This document shows, piece after piece, positions 51,471 through 63,655 of a stretch of DNA of 64,000 bases. How positions within the stretch are numbered: position 1 is the stretch's first letter; every line of letters begins with the position of its first letter. The translations under genes and the position numbers were made by a program. The notes below the pieces were generated by a model. The model had not been told where the DNA came from, did not search any database, and saw only the letters and a program-made list of their open reading frames with translations. Source of the DNA: Cavia porcellus (taxonomy: Eukaryota; Chordata; Mammalia; Rodentia; Caviidae); assembly GCF_034190915.1 (NCBI RefSeq), contig NW_026947625.1, forward strand, positions 186,001-250,000, read 5' to 3'.

Positions 51471-52006
51471 AAAAACATCGCGGGGTGGTGCGCATTGTAT
51501 GGGTGTGTGTTACATTAGATTCACTAGTAGGAGTGAGAAAAACATCACGGGGTGGTGCGCATTGTATGGGTGTGTGTTATATTACATACACTAGTAGGAG
51601 TGAGAAAAACATCACGGGGTGGTGCGCATTGTATGGGTGTGTGTTACATTACATTCACTAGTAGGAGTGAGAAAAACATCACGGGGTGGTGCGCATTATA
51701 TGGGTGTGTGTTACATTACATTCACTAGTAGGAGTGAGAAAAACATCACGGGGTGGTGCGCATTGTATGGGTGTGTGTTACATTACATTCACTAGTAGGA
51801 GTGAGAAAAACATCACAGGGTGATGCGCATTGTATGGGTGTGTGTTACATTACATTCACTAGTAGGAGTGAGAAAAACATCACGGGGTGGTGCGCATTGT
51901 ATGGGTGTGTGTTACATTACATTCACTAGTAGCAGTGAGAAAAACATCACGGGGTGGTGCGCATTGTATGGGTGTGTGTTACATTATATTCACTACTAGG
52001 AGTGAG

Positions 52007-52149
52007 AAAAACATCACGGGGTGGTGTGAATCGGAGGGACTGAATTAGGATAGGCAGTGAGTGGCAATGTAAGATGGAGAAAAGCACCGCGGGGTGGTCA
52101 GCATGTGGAGGTCAGGGAACATGCAGTGGCAATGTAGGATAGGTTTCTG
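52007..52149 (+). repeat. Dyad 51 (143 bp), class b, closes a module
   Basis: GGAGGGACTG and GCATGTGGAGG; follower GTGCCCATTG, as dyad 40. Ten monomers follow. Confidence 0.95.
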
Positions 52150-52819
52150 AAAAACATCGCGGGGTGGTGCCCATTGTATGGGTGTGTGTTACATTACATT
52201 CACTAGTAGGAGTGAGAAAAACATCACGGCGTGGTGCGCATTGTATGGGTGTGTGTTACATTAGATTCACTAGTAGGAGTGAGAAAAACATCACGGGGTG
52301 GTGCGCATTGTATGGGGGTGTGTTACATTACATTCACTAGAAGGAGTGAGAAAAACATCACGGGGTGGTGCGCATTTTATGGGTGTGTGTTACATTACAT
52401 TCACTAGTAGGAGTGAGAAAAACATCACGGGGTGGTGCGCATTGTATGGGTGTGTGTTGCAATACATTCAATAGTAGGAGTGAGAAAAACATCACGGGGT
52501 GGTGCGCATTGTATGGGTGTGTGTTACATTACATTCACTAGTAGGAGTGAAAAAAACATCACGGGGTGGTGCGCATTGTATGTGTGTGTGTTACAATACA
52601 TTCACTAGTAGGAGTGAGAAAAACATCACGGGGTGGTGCGCATTGTATGGGTGTGTGTTACATTACATTCACTAGTAGGAGTGAGGAAAACATCACAGGG
52701 TGGTGCGCATTGTATGGGTGTGTTTTACATTAGATTCACTAGTAGGAGTGAGAAAAACATCACGGGGTGGTGCACATTGTATGGGTGTGTGTTACATTAC
52801 ATTCACTACTAGGAGTGAG

Positions 52820-52962
52820 AAAAACATCACGGGGTGGTGTGAATCGGAGGGTCTGAATTAGGATAGGCAGTGAGTGGCAATGTATGATGGAGAAAAGCAC
52901 CGCGGGGTGGTCAGCATGGGGAGGTCAGGGAACATGCAGTGGCAATGTAGGATAGGTTTCTG
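52820..52962 (+). repeat. Dyad 52 (143 bp), class a*, opens a module
   Basis: GTATGATGG with CGCGGAGTGG follower, as dyad 41. Seven monomers follow. Confidence 0.95.
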
Positions 52963-53431
52963 AAAAACATCGCGGAGTGGTGCGCATTGTATGGGTGTGT
53001 GTTACATTAGATTCACTAGTAGGAGTGAGAAAAACATCACGGGGTGGTGCGCATTGTATGGGTGTGTGTTATATTACATACACTAGTAGGAGTGAGAAAA
53101 ACATCACGGGGTGGTGCGCATTGTATGGGTGTGTGTTACATTACATTCACTAGTAGGAGTGAGAAAAACATCACGGGGTGGTGCGCATTGTATGGGTGTG
53201 TGTTACATTACATTCACTAGTAGGAGTGAGAAAAACATCACGGGGTGGTGCGCATTGTATGGGTGTGTGTTACATTACATTCACTAGTAGGAGTGAGAAA
53301 AACATCACGGGGTGATGCGCATTGTATGGGTGTGTGTTACATTACATTCACTAGTAGCAGTGAGAAAAACATCACGGGGTGGTGCGCATTGTATGGGTGT
53401 GTGTTACATTACATTCACTAGTAGCAGTGAG

Positions 53432-53574
53432 AAAAACATCACGGGGTGTTGTGAATCGGAGGGTCTGAATTAGGATAGGCAGTGAGTGGCAATGTAAGAT
53501 GGAGAAAAGCACCACGGGGTGGTCAGCATGGGGAGGTCAGGGAACATGCAGTGGCAATGTAGGATAGGTTTCTG
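53432..53574 (+). repeat. Dyad 53 (143 bp), class b, closes a module
   Basis: GGGGTGTTGTGAATC and AGCACCACGGGG, as dyads 31 and 42. Ten monomers follow. Confidence 0.95.
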
Positions 53575-54244
53575 AAAAACATCGCGGGGTGGTGCGCATT
53601 GTATGGGTGTGTGTTACATTACATTCACTAGTAGGAGTGAGAAAAACATCACGGGGTGGTGCGCATTGTATGGGTGTGTGTTACATTAGATTCACTAGTA
53701 GGAGTGAGAAAAACATCACGGGGTGGTGCGCATTGTATGGGTGTGTGTTACATTACATTCACTAGTAGGAGTGAGAAAAACATCACGGGGTGGTGCGCAT
53801 TGTACGGGTGTGTGTTGCAATACATTCATATTTAGGAGTGAGAAAAACATCACGGGGTGGTGCGCATTGTATGGGTGTGTGTTACAGTACATTCACTAGT
53901 AGGAGTGAGAAAAACATGACGGGGTGGTGCGCATTGTATGGGTGTGTGTTACATTACATTCACTACTAGGAGTGAGAAAAACATCATGGGGTGGTGCGCA
54001 TTGTATGGGTGTGTGTTACATTACATTCACTAGTAGGAGTGAGAAAAACATTAAGGGGTGGTGCGCATTGTATGGGTGTGTGTTACATTACATTCACTAG
54101 TAGGAGTGAGAAAAACATCACGGGGTGGTGCGAATTGTATGGGTGTGTGTTACATTACATTCACTAGTAGGAGTGAAAAAAACATCACGGGGTGGTGCGC
54201 ATTGTATGGGTGTGTGTTACATTACATTCACTAGTAGGAGTGAG

Positions 54245-54387
54245 AAAAACATCACGGGGTGGTGTGAATCGGAGGGTCTGAATTAGGATAGGCAGTGAGT
54301 GGCAATGTATGATGGAGAAAAGCACCGCGGGGTGGTCAGCATGGGGAGGTCAGGGAACATGCAGTGGCAATGTAGGATAGGTTTCTG
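54245..54387 (+). repeat. Dyad 54 (143 bp), class a*, opens a module
   Basis: GTATGATGG; second follower ACATTACATACAC, exactly as dyad 43. Seven monomers follow. Confidence 0.95.
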
Positions 54388-54856
54388 AAAAACATCGCGG
54401 AGTGGTGCGCATTGTATGGGTGTGTGTTACATTAGATTCACTAGTAGGAGTGAGAAAAACATCACGGGGTGGTGCGCATTGTATGGGTGTGTGTTACATT
54501 ACATACACTAGTAGGAGTGAGAAAAACATCACGGGGTGGTGCGCATTGTATGGGTGTGTGTTACATTACATTCACTAGTAGGAGTGAGAAAAACATCACG
54601 GGGTGGTGCGCATTGTATGGGTGTGTGTTTCATTACATTCACTAGTAGGAGTGAGAAAAACATCACGGGGTGGTGCGCATTGTATGGGTGTGTGTTACAT
54701 TACATTCACTAGTAGGAGTGAGAAAAACATCACGGGGTGATGCGCATTGTATGGGTGTGTGTTACATTACATTCACTAGTATCAGTGAGAAAAACATCAC
54801 GGGGTGGTGCGCATTGTATGGGTGTGTGTTACATTACATTCACTAGTAGCAGTGAG

Positions 54857-54998
54857 AAAAACATCACGGGGTGGTGTGAATCGGAGGGTCTGAATTAGGA
54901 TAGGCAGTGAGTGGCAATGTAAGATGGAGAAAAGCACCGCGGGGTGGTCAGCATGGGAGGTCAGGGAACATGCAGTGGCAATGTAGGATAGGTTTCTG
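54857..54998 (+). repeat. Dyad 55 (142 bp), class b, closes a module
   Basis: Counterpart of dyad 44 with one G missing (GCATGGGAGGTC). 23 monomers follow. Confidence 0.95.
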
Positions 54999-56539
54999 AA
55001 AAACATCGCGGGGTGGTGCGCATTGTATGGGTGTGTGTTACATTACATTCACTAGTAGGAGTGAGAAAAACATCACGGGGTGGTGCGCATTGTATGGGTG
55101 TGTGTTACATTAGATTCACTAGTAGGAGTGAGAAAAACATCACGGGGTGGTGCGCATTGTATGGGTGTGTGTTACATTACATTCACTAGTAGGAGTGAGA
55201 AAAACATCACGGGGTGGTGCGCATTGTATGGGTGTGTGTTGCAATACATTCATATTTAGGAGTGAGAAAAACATCACGGGGTGGTGCGCATTGTATGGGT
55301 GTGTGTTACAGTACATTCACTAGTAGGAGTGAGAAAAACATGACGGGGTGGTGCGCATTGTATGGGTGTGTGTTACATTACATTCACTACTAGGAGTGAG
55401 AAAAACATCATGGGGTGGTGCGCATTGTATGGGTGTGTGTTACATTACATTCACTAGTAGGAGTGAGAAAAACATTAAGGGGTGGTGCGCATTGTATGGG
55501 TGTGAGTTACATTACATTCACTAGTAGGAGTGAGAAAAACATCACGGGGTGGTGCGCATTGTATGGGTGTGTGTTACATTACATTCACTAGTAGGAGTGA
55601 AAAAAACATCACGGGGTGGTGCGCATTGTATGGGTGTGTGTTACATTACATTCACTAGTAGCAGTGAGAAAAACATCACGGGGTGGTGCGCATTGTATGG
55701 GTGTGTGTTACATTACATTCACTAGTAGGAGTGAGAAAAACATCACAGGGTGGTGCGCATTGTATGGGTGTGTGTTACATTAGATTCACTAGTAGGAATG
55801 AGAAAAACATGACGGGGTGGTGCGCATTGTATGGGTGTGTGTTACATTACATTCACTAGTAGGAGTGAGAAAAACATCACGGGGTGGTGCGCATTGTATG
55901 GGTGTGTGTTACATTAGATTCACTAGTAGGAGTGAGAAAAACATGACGGGGTGGTGCGCATTGTATGGGTGTGTGTTACATTACATTCACTAGTAGGAGT
56001 GAGAAAAAAATCACGGGGTGGTGCGCATTGTATGGGTGTGTGTTACATTACATTCACTAGTAGGAGTGAGAAAAACATCACGGGGTGTTGCGCATTGTAT
56101 GGGTGTGTGTTACATTACATTCACTAGTAGGAGTGAAAAAAACATCACGGGGTGGTGCGCATTGTATGGGTGTGTGTTACATTACATTGACTAGTAGGAG
56201 TGAGAAAAACATCACGGGGTGGTGCGCATTGTATGGGTGTGTGTTACATTAGATTCACTAGTAGGAGTGAGAAAAACATCACGGGGTGGTGCGCATTGTT
56301 TGGGTGTGTGTTACATTAGATTCACTAGTAGGAGTGAGAAAACCATCACGGGGTGGTGCGCATTGTATGGGTGTGTATTACATTACATTCACTAGTAGGA
56401 GTGAGAAAAACATCACGGGGTGGTGCGCATTGTATGGGTGTGTGTTACATTACATTCACTAGTAGGAGTGAGAAAAATATCACTGGGTGGTGCGCATTGT
56501 ATGGGTGTGTGTTACATTACATTCACTACTAGGAGTGAG

Positions 56540-56682
56540 AAAAACATCACGGGGTGGTGTGAATCGGAGGGTCTGAATTAGGATAGGCAGTGAGTGGCAA
56601 TGTAAGATGGAGAAAAGCACCGCGGGGTGGTCAGCATGGGGAGGTCAGGGAACATGCAGTGGCAATGTAGGATAGTTTTCTG
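56540..56682 (+). repeat. Dyad 56 (143 bp), class a*, opens a module
   Basis: GATAGTTTTCTG end. Eight monomers lead to dyad 57. Dyads 56-59 recur as 61-64 at an offset of 4,735. Confidence 0.95.
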
Positions 56683-57218
56683 AAAAACATCGCGGGGTGG
56701 TGCGCATTGTATGGGTGTGTGTTACATTAGATTCACTAGTAGGAGTGAGAAAAACATCACGGGGTGGTGCGCATTGTATGGGTGTGTGTTATATTACATA
56801 CACTAGTAGGAGTGAGAAAAACATCACGGGGTGGTGCGCATTGTATGGGTGTGTGTTACATTACATTCACTAGTAGGAGTGAGAAAAACATCACGGGGTG
56901 GTGCGCATTGTATGGGTGTGTGTTACATTACATTCACTAGTAGGAGTGAGAAAAACATCACGGGGTGGTGCGCATTGTATGGGTGTGTGTTACATTACAT
57001 TCAATAGTAGGAGTGAGAAAAACATCACAGGGTGATGCGCATTGTATGGGTGTGTGTTACATTACATTCACTAGTAGGAGTGAGAAAAACATCACGGGGT
57101 GGTGCGCATTGTATGGGTGTGTGTTACATTACATTCACTAGTAGCAGTGAGAAAAACATCACGGGGTGGTGCGCATTGTATGGGTGTGTGTTACATTACT
57201 TTCACTACTAGGAGTGAG

Positions 57219-57361
57219 AAAAACATCACGGGGTGGTGTGAATCGGAGGGACTGAATTAGGATAGGCAGTGAGTGGCAATGTAAGATGGAGAAAAGCACC
57301 GCGGGGTGGTCAGCATGTGGAGGTCAGGGAACATGCAGTGGCAATGTAGGATAGGTTTCTG
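57219..57361 (+). repeat. Dyad 57 (143 bp), class b, closes a module
   Basis: GGAGGGACTG and GCATGTGGAGG; preceded by ATTACTTTCACTAC. Twelve monomers follow. Confidence 0.95.
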
Positions 57362-58165
57362 AAAAACATCGCGGGGTGGTGCGCATTGTATGGGTGTGTG
57401 TTACATTACATTCACTAGTAGGAGTGAGAAAAACATCACGGCGTGGTGCGCATTGTATGGGTGTGTGTTACATTAGATTCACTAGTAGGAGTGAGAAAAA
57501 CATCACGGGGTGGTGCGCATTGTATGGGGGTGTGTTACATTACATTCACTAGAAGGAGTGAGAAAAACATCACGGGGTGGTGCGCATTTTATGGGTGTGT
57601 GTTACATTACATTCACTAGTAGGAGTGAGAAAAACATCACGGGGTGGTGCGCATTGTATGGGTGTGTGTTGCAATACATTCAATAGTAGGAGTGAGAAAA
57701 ACATCACGGGGTGGTGCGCATTGTATGGGTGTGTGTTACAGTACATTCACTAGTAGGAATGAGAAAAACATGATGGGGTGGTTCGCATTGTATGGGTGTG
57801 TGTTACATTACATTCACTAGTAGGAGTGCGAAAAACATCACGGGGTGGTGCGCATTGTATGGGTGTGTGTTACATTACATTCACTAGTAGGAGTGAAAAA
57901 AACATCACGGGGTGGTGCGCATTGAATGTGTGTGTGTTACATTACATTCACTAGTAGGAGTGAGAAAAACATCACGGGGTAGTGCGCATTGTATGGGTGT
58001 GTGTTACATTACATTCACTAGTAGGAGTGAGAAAAACATCACAGGGTGGTGCGCATTGTATGGGTGTGTGTTACATTAGATTCACTAGTAGGAGTGAGAA
58101 AAACATCACGGGGTGGTGCACATTGTATGGGTGTGTGTTACATTACATTCACTACTATGAGTGAG

Positions 58166-58308
58166 AAAAACATCACGGGGTGGTGTGAATCGGAGGGTCT
58201 GAATTAGGATAGGCAGTGAGTGGCAATGTAAGATGGAGAAAAGCACCGCGGGGTGGTCAGCATGGGGAGGTCTGGGAACATGCAGTGGCAAAGTAGGATA
58301 GGTTTCTG
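58166..58308 (+). repeat. Dyad 58 (143 bp), class a*, opens a module
   Basis: GGCAAAGTAGG, as dyad 47, plus a private GGTCTGGG. The followers are CGCGGAGTGG with ATTCGATTC, then TATATTACATACAC. Seven monomers lead to dyad 59. Confidence 0.95.
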
Positions 58309-58777
58309 AAAAACATCGCGGAGTGGTGCGCATTGTATGGGTGTGTGTTACATTCGATTCACTAGTAGGAGTGAGAAAAACATCACGGGGTGGTGCGCAT
58401 TGTATGGGTGTGTGTTATATTACATACACTAGTAGGAGTGAGAAAAACATCACGGGGTGGTGCGCATTGTATGGGTGTGTGTTACATTACATTCACTAGT
58501 AGGAGTGAGAAAAACATCACGGGGTGGTGCGCATTGTATGGGTGTGTGTTACATTACATTCACTAGTAGGAGTGAGAAAAACATCACGGGGTGGTGCGCA
58601 TTGTATGGGTGTGTGTTACATTACATTCACTAGTAGGAGTGAGAAAAACATCACGGGGTGATGCGCATTGTATGGGTGTGTGTTACATTACATTCACTAG
58701 TAGCAGTGAGAAAAACATCACGGGGTGGTGCGCATTGTATGGGTGTGTGTTACATTACATTCACTAGTAGCAGTGAG

Positions 58778-58920
58778 AAAAACATCACGGGGTGGTGTGA
58801 ATCGGAGGGTCTGAATTAGGATAGGCAGTGAGTGGCAATGTAAGATGGAGAAAAGCACCGCGGGGTGGTCAGCATGGGGAGGTCAGGGAACATGCAGTGG
58901 CAATGTAGGATAGGTTTCTG
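58778..58920 (+). repeat. Dyad 59 (143 bp), class b, closes a module
   Basis: Typical sequence, preceded by AGTAGCAG. Thirteen monomers lead to another class b dyad, breaking the a*/b alternation. Confidence 0.95.
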
Positions 58921-59791
58921 AAAAACATCGCGGGGTGGTGCGCATTGTATGGGTGTGTGTTACATTACATTCACTAGTAGGAGTGAGAAAAACATCACGG
59001 GGTGGTGCGCATTGTATGGGTGTGTGTTACATTAGATTCACTAGTAGGAGTGAGAAAAACATCACGGGGTGGTGCGCATTGTATGGGTGTGTGTTACATT
59101 ACATTCACTAGTAGGAGTGAGAAAAACATCACGGGGTGGTGCGCATTGTATGGGTGTGTGTTGCAATACATTCATATTTAGGAGTGAGAAAAACATCACG
59201 GGGTGGTGCGCATTGTATGGGTGTGTGTTACAGTACATTCACTAGTAGGAGTGAGAAAAACATCACGGGGTGGTGCGCATTGTATGGGTGTGTGTTACAT
59301 TACATTCACTACTAGGAGTGAGAAAAACATCATGGGGTGGTGCGCATTGTATGGGTGTGTGTTACATTACATTCACTAGTAGGAGTGAGAAAAACATTAA
59401 GGGGTGGTGCGCATTGTATGGGTGTGTGTTACATTACATTCACTAGTAGGAGTTAGAAAAACATCACGGGGTGGTGCGCATTGTATGGGTGTCTGTTACA
59501 TTACATTCACTAGTAGGAGTGAAAAAAACATCACGGGGTGGTGCGCATTGTATGGGTGTGTGTTACATTACAATCACTAGTACCAGTGAGAAAAACATCA
59601 CGGGGTGGTGCGCATTGTATGGGTGTGTGTTACATTACATTCACTAGTAGGAGTGAGAAAAACATCACAGGGTGGTGCGCATTGTATGGGTGTGTGTTAC
59701 ATTAGATTCACTAGTAGCAGTGAGAAAAACATCACGGGGTGGTGCGCATTGTATGGGTGTGTGTTACATTACATTCACTAGTAGCAGTGAG

Positions 59792-59934
59792 AAAAACATC
59801 ACGGGGTGGTGTGAATCGGAGGGTCTGATTTAGGATAGGCAGTGAGTGGCAATGTAAGATGGAGAAAAGCACCGCGGGGTGGTCAGCATGGGGAGGTCAG
59901 GGAACATGCAGTGGCAATGTAGGATAGGTTTCTG
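59792..59934 (+). repeat. Dyad 60 (143 bp), class b
   Basis: Private CTGATTTAGG. It has no a* partner upstream. The second follower starts CATCACGAGGTGG. Twenty monomers follow, three fewer than after dyads 44 and 55. Confidence 0.95.
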
Positions 59935-61274
59935 AAAAACATCGCGGGGTGGTGCGCATTGTATGGGTGTGTGTTACATTACATTCACTAGTAGGAGTGA
60001 GAAAAACATCACGAGGTGGTGCGCATTGTATGGGTGTGTGTTACATTAGATTCACTAGTAGGAGTGAGAAAAACATCACGGGGTGGTGCGCATTGTATGG
60101 GTGTGTGTTACATTACATTCACTAGTAGGAGTGAGAAAAACATCACGGGGTGGTGCGCATTGTATGGGTGTGTGTTGCAATACATTCATATTTAGGAGTG
60201 AGAAAAACATCACGGGGTGGTGCGCATTGTATGGGTGTGTGTTACAGTACATTCACTAGTAGGAGTGAGAAAAACATGACGGGGTGGTGCGCATTGTATG
60301 GGTGTGTGTTACATTACATTCACTACTAGGAGTGAGAAAAACATCATGGGGTGGTGCGCATTGTATGGGTGTGTGTTACATTACATTCACTAGTAGGAGT
60401 GAGAAAAACATTAAGGGGTGGTGCGCATTGTATGGGTGTGTGTTACATTACATTCACTAGTAGGAGTGAGAATATCATCACGGGGTGGTGCGCATTGTAT
60501 GGGTGTGTGTTACATTACATTCACTAGTAGGAGTGAAAAAAACATCACGGGGTGGTGCACATTGTATGGGTGTGTGTTACATTACATTCACTAGTAGCAG
60601 TGAGAAAAACATCACGGGGTGGTGCGCATTGTATGGGTGTGTGTTACATTACATTCACTAGTAGGAGTGAGAAAAACATCACAGGGTGGTGCGCATTGTA
60701 TGGGTGTGTGTTACATTAGATTCACTAGTAGGAATGAGAAAAACATGACGGGGTGGTGCGCATTGTATGGGTGTGTGTTACATTACATTCACTAGTAGGA
60801 GTGAGAAAAACATCACGGGGTGGTGCGCATTGTATGGGTGTGTGTTACATTAGATTCACTAGTAGGAGTGAGAAAAACATGACGGGGTGGTGCGCATTGT
60901 ATGGGTGTGTGTTACATTACATTCACTAGTAGGAGTGAGAAAAACATCACGGGGTGGTGCGCATTGTATGGGTGTGTGTTACATTACATTCACTAGTAGG
61001 AGTGAGAAAAACATCACGGGGTGGTGCGCATTGTTTGGGTGTGTGTTACATTAGATTCACTAGTAGGAGTGAGAAAACCATCACGGGGTGGTGCGCATTG
61101 TATGGGTGTGTATTACATTACATTCACAAGTAGGAGTGAGAAAAACATCACGGGGTGGTGCGCATTGTATGGGTGTGTGTTACATTACATTCACTAGTAG
61201 GAGTGAGAAAAATATCACTGGGTGGTGCGCATTGTATGGGTGTGTGTTACATTACATTCGCTACTAGGAGTGAG

Positions 61275-61417
61275 AAAAACATCACGGGGTGGTGTGAATC
61301 GGAGGGTCTGAATTAGGATAGGCAGTGAGTGGCAATGTAACATGGAGAAAAGCACCGCGGGTTGGTCAGCATGGGGAGGTCAGGGAACATGCAGTGGCAA
61401 TGTAGGATAGTTTTCTG
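61275..61417 (+). repeat. Dyad 61 (143 bp), class a*, opens a module
   Basis: GATAGTTTTCTG end with private GTAACATGG and GCGGGTTGG. The follower has lost CGCG (CATCGAGGGG). Eight monomers follow. Confidence 0.95.
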
Positions 61418-61953
61418 AAAAACATCGAGGGGTGGTGCGCATTGTATGGGTGTGTGTTACATTAGATTCACTAGTAGGAGTGAGAAAAACATCACGGGGT
61501 GGTGCGCATTGTATGGGTGTGTGTTATATTACATACACTAGTAGGAGTGAGAAAAACATCACGGGGTGGTGCGCATTGTATGGGTGTGTGTTACATTACA
61601 TTCACTAGTAGGAGTGAGAAAAACATCACGGGGTGGTGCGCATTGTATGGGTGTGTGTTACATTACATTCACTAGTAGGAGTGAGAAAAACATCACGGGG
61701 TGGTGCGCATTGTATGGGTGTGTGTTACATTACATTCACTAGTAGGAGTGAGAAAAACATCACAGGGTGATGCGCATTGTATGGGTGTGTGTTACATTAC
61801 ATTCACTAGTAGGAGTGAGAAAAACATCACGGGGTGGTGCGCATTGTATGGGTGTGTGTTACATTACATTCACTAGTAGCAGTGAGAAAAACATCACGGG
61901 GTGGTGCGCATTGTATGGGTGTGTGTTACATTACATTCACTACTAGGAGTGAG

Positions 61954-62096
61954 AAAAACATCACGGGTTGGTGTGAATCGGAGGGACTGAATTAGGATAG
62001 GCAGTGAGTGGCAATGTAAGATGGAGAAAAGCACCGCGGGGTGGTCAGCATGTGGAGGTCAGGGAACATGCAGTGGCAATGTAGGATAGGTTTCTG
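61954..62096 (+). repeat. Dyad 62 (143 bp), class b, closes a module
   Basis: GGAGGGACTG and GCATGTGGAGG with private CACGGGTTGGTG. Twelve monomers follow. Confidence 0.95.
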
Positions 62097-62900
62097 AAAA
62101 ACATCGCGGGGTGGTGCGCATTGTATGGGTGTGTGTTACATTACATTCACTAGTAGGAGTGAGAAAAACATCACGGCGTGGTGCGCATTGTATGGGTGTG
62201 TGTTACATTAGATTCACTAGTAGGAGTGAGAAAAACATCACGGGGTGGTGCGCATTGTATGGGGGTGTGTTACATTACATTCACTAGAAGGAGTGAGAAA
62301 AACATCACGGGGTGGTGCGCATTTTATGGGTGTGTGTTACATTACATTCACTAGTAGGAGTGAGAAAAACATCACGGGGTGGTGCGCATTGTATGGGTGT
62401 GTGTTGCAATACATTCAATAGTAGGAGTGAGAAAAACATCACGGGGTGGTGCGCATTGTATGGGTGTGTGTTACAGTACATTCACTAGTAGGAATGAGAA
62501 AAACATGATGGGGTGGTTCGCATTGTATGGGTGTGTGTTACATTACATTCACTAGTAGGAGTGCGAAAAACATCACGGGGTGGTGCGCATTGTATGGGTG
62601 TGTGTTACATTACATTCACTAGTAGGAGTGAAAAAAACATCACGGGGTGGTGCGCATTGAATGTGTGTGTGTTACATTACATTCACTAGTAGGAGTGAGA
62701 AAAACATCACGGGGTAGTGCGCATTGTATGGGTGTGTGTTACATTACATTCACTAGTAGGAGTGAGAAAAACATCACAGGGTGGTGCGCATTGTATGGGT
62801 GTGTGTTACATTAGATTCACTAGTAGGAGTGAGAAAAACATCACGGGGTGGTGCACATTGTATGGGTGTGTGTTACATTACATTCACTACTAGGAGTGAG

Positions 62901-63043
62901 AAAAACATCACGGGGTGGTGTGAATCGGAGGGTCTGAATTAGGATAGGCAGTGAGTGGCAATGTAAGATGGAGAAAAGCACCGCGGGGTGGTCAGCATGG
63001 GGAGGTCAGGGAACATGCAGTGGCAATGTAGGATAGGTTTCTG
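62901..63043 (+). repeat. Dyad 63 (143 bp), class a*, opens a module
   Basis: Typical sequence. Unlike its counterpart dyad 58 it reads GGCAATGTAGG and is preceded by CTACTAGG. The followers are CGCGGAGTGG, then TATATTACATACAC. Seven monomers follow. Confidence 0.95.
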
Positions 63044-63512
63044 AAAAACATCGCGGAGTGGTGCGCATTGTATGGGTGTGTGTTACATTAGATTCACTAG
63101 TAGGAGTGAGAAAAACATCACGGGGTGGTGCGCATTGTATGGGTGTGTGTTATATTACATACACTAGTAGGAGTGAGAAAAACATCACGGGGTGGTGCGC
63201 ATTGTATGGGTGTGTGTTACATTACATTCACTAGTAGGAGTGAGAAAAACATCACGGGGTGGTACGCATTGTATGGGTGTGTGTTACATTACATTCACTA
63301 GTAGGAGTGAGAAAAACATCACGGGGTGGTGCGCATTGTATGGGTGTGTGTTACATTACATTCACTAGTAGGAGTGAGAAAAACATCACGGGGTGATGCG
63401 CATTGTATGGGTGTGTGTTACATTACATTCACTAGTAGCAGTGAGAAAAACATCACGGGGTGGTGCGCATTGTATGGGTGTGTGTTACATTACATTCACT
63501 AGTAGCAGTGAG

Positions 63513-63655
63513 AAAAACATCACGTGGTGGTGTGAATCGGAGGGTCTGAATTAGGATAGGCAGTGAGTGGCAATGTAAGATGGAGAAAAGCACCGCGGGG
63601 TGGTCAGCATGGGGAGGTCAGGGAACATGCAGTGGCAATGTAGGATAGGTTTCTG
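63513..63655 (+). repeat. Dyad 64 (143 bp), class b, closes a module
   Basis: Head variant CACGTGGTGG, otherwise typical. Follower GCGCATGGTATGG, then ATTAGACTCAC in the second monomer. Confidence 0.95.

Larger units (their letters stand above)
49120..58400 (+). repeat. 9,277-bp higher-order segment, copy 2
   Basis: Abuts copy 1. Differences seen include GAGTCGCAATG in dyad 49, CATCATGGGGTGTTG near 50,866 where copy 1 has CATCACGGGG, one missing G in dyad 55, and GGTCTGGG in dyad 58. Confidence 0.9.
56540..58777 (+). repeat. 4,735-bp-offset repeat, copy 1
   Basis: Dyads 56, 57 and 58 with gaps of 8, 12 and 7 monomers. The GTTGCAATACATTCAATAG, CATGATGGGGTGGTTCGC and GCATTGAATGTGTG marker monomers recur in the same order at 61,275-63,512. 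Confidence 0.88.
61275..63512 (+). repeat. 4,735-bp-offset repeat, copy 2
   Basis: Dyads 61, 62 and 63 with the same gaps of 8, 12 and 7 monomers as dyads 56-58. Confidence 0.88.

Noticed and set aside
26304..58333. Minus-strand open frames of 64-75 codons, several crossing dyads (for example 40,264-40,458 and 49,541-49,735).
   Set aside because: They are by-products of stop-free dyad sequence. They vary between paralogous dyads and have no start context or codon signal.
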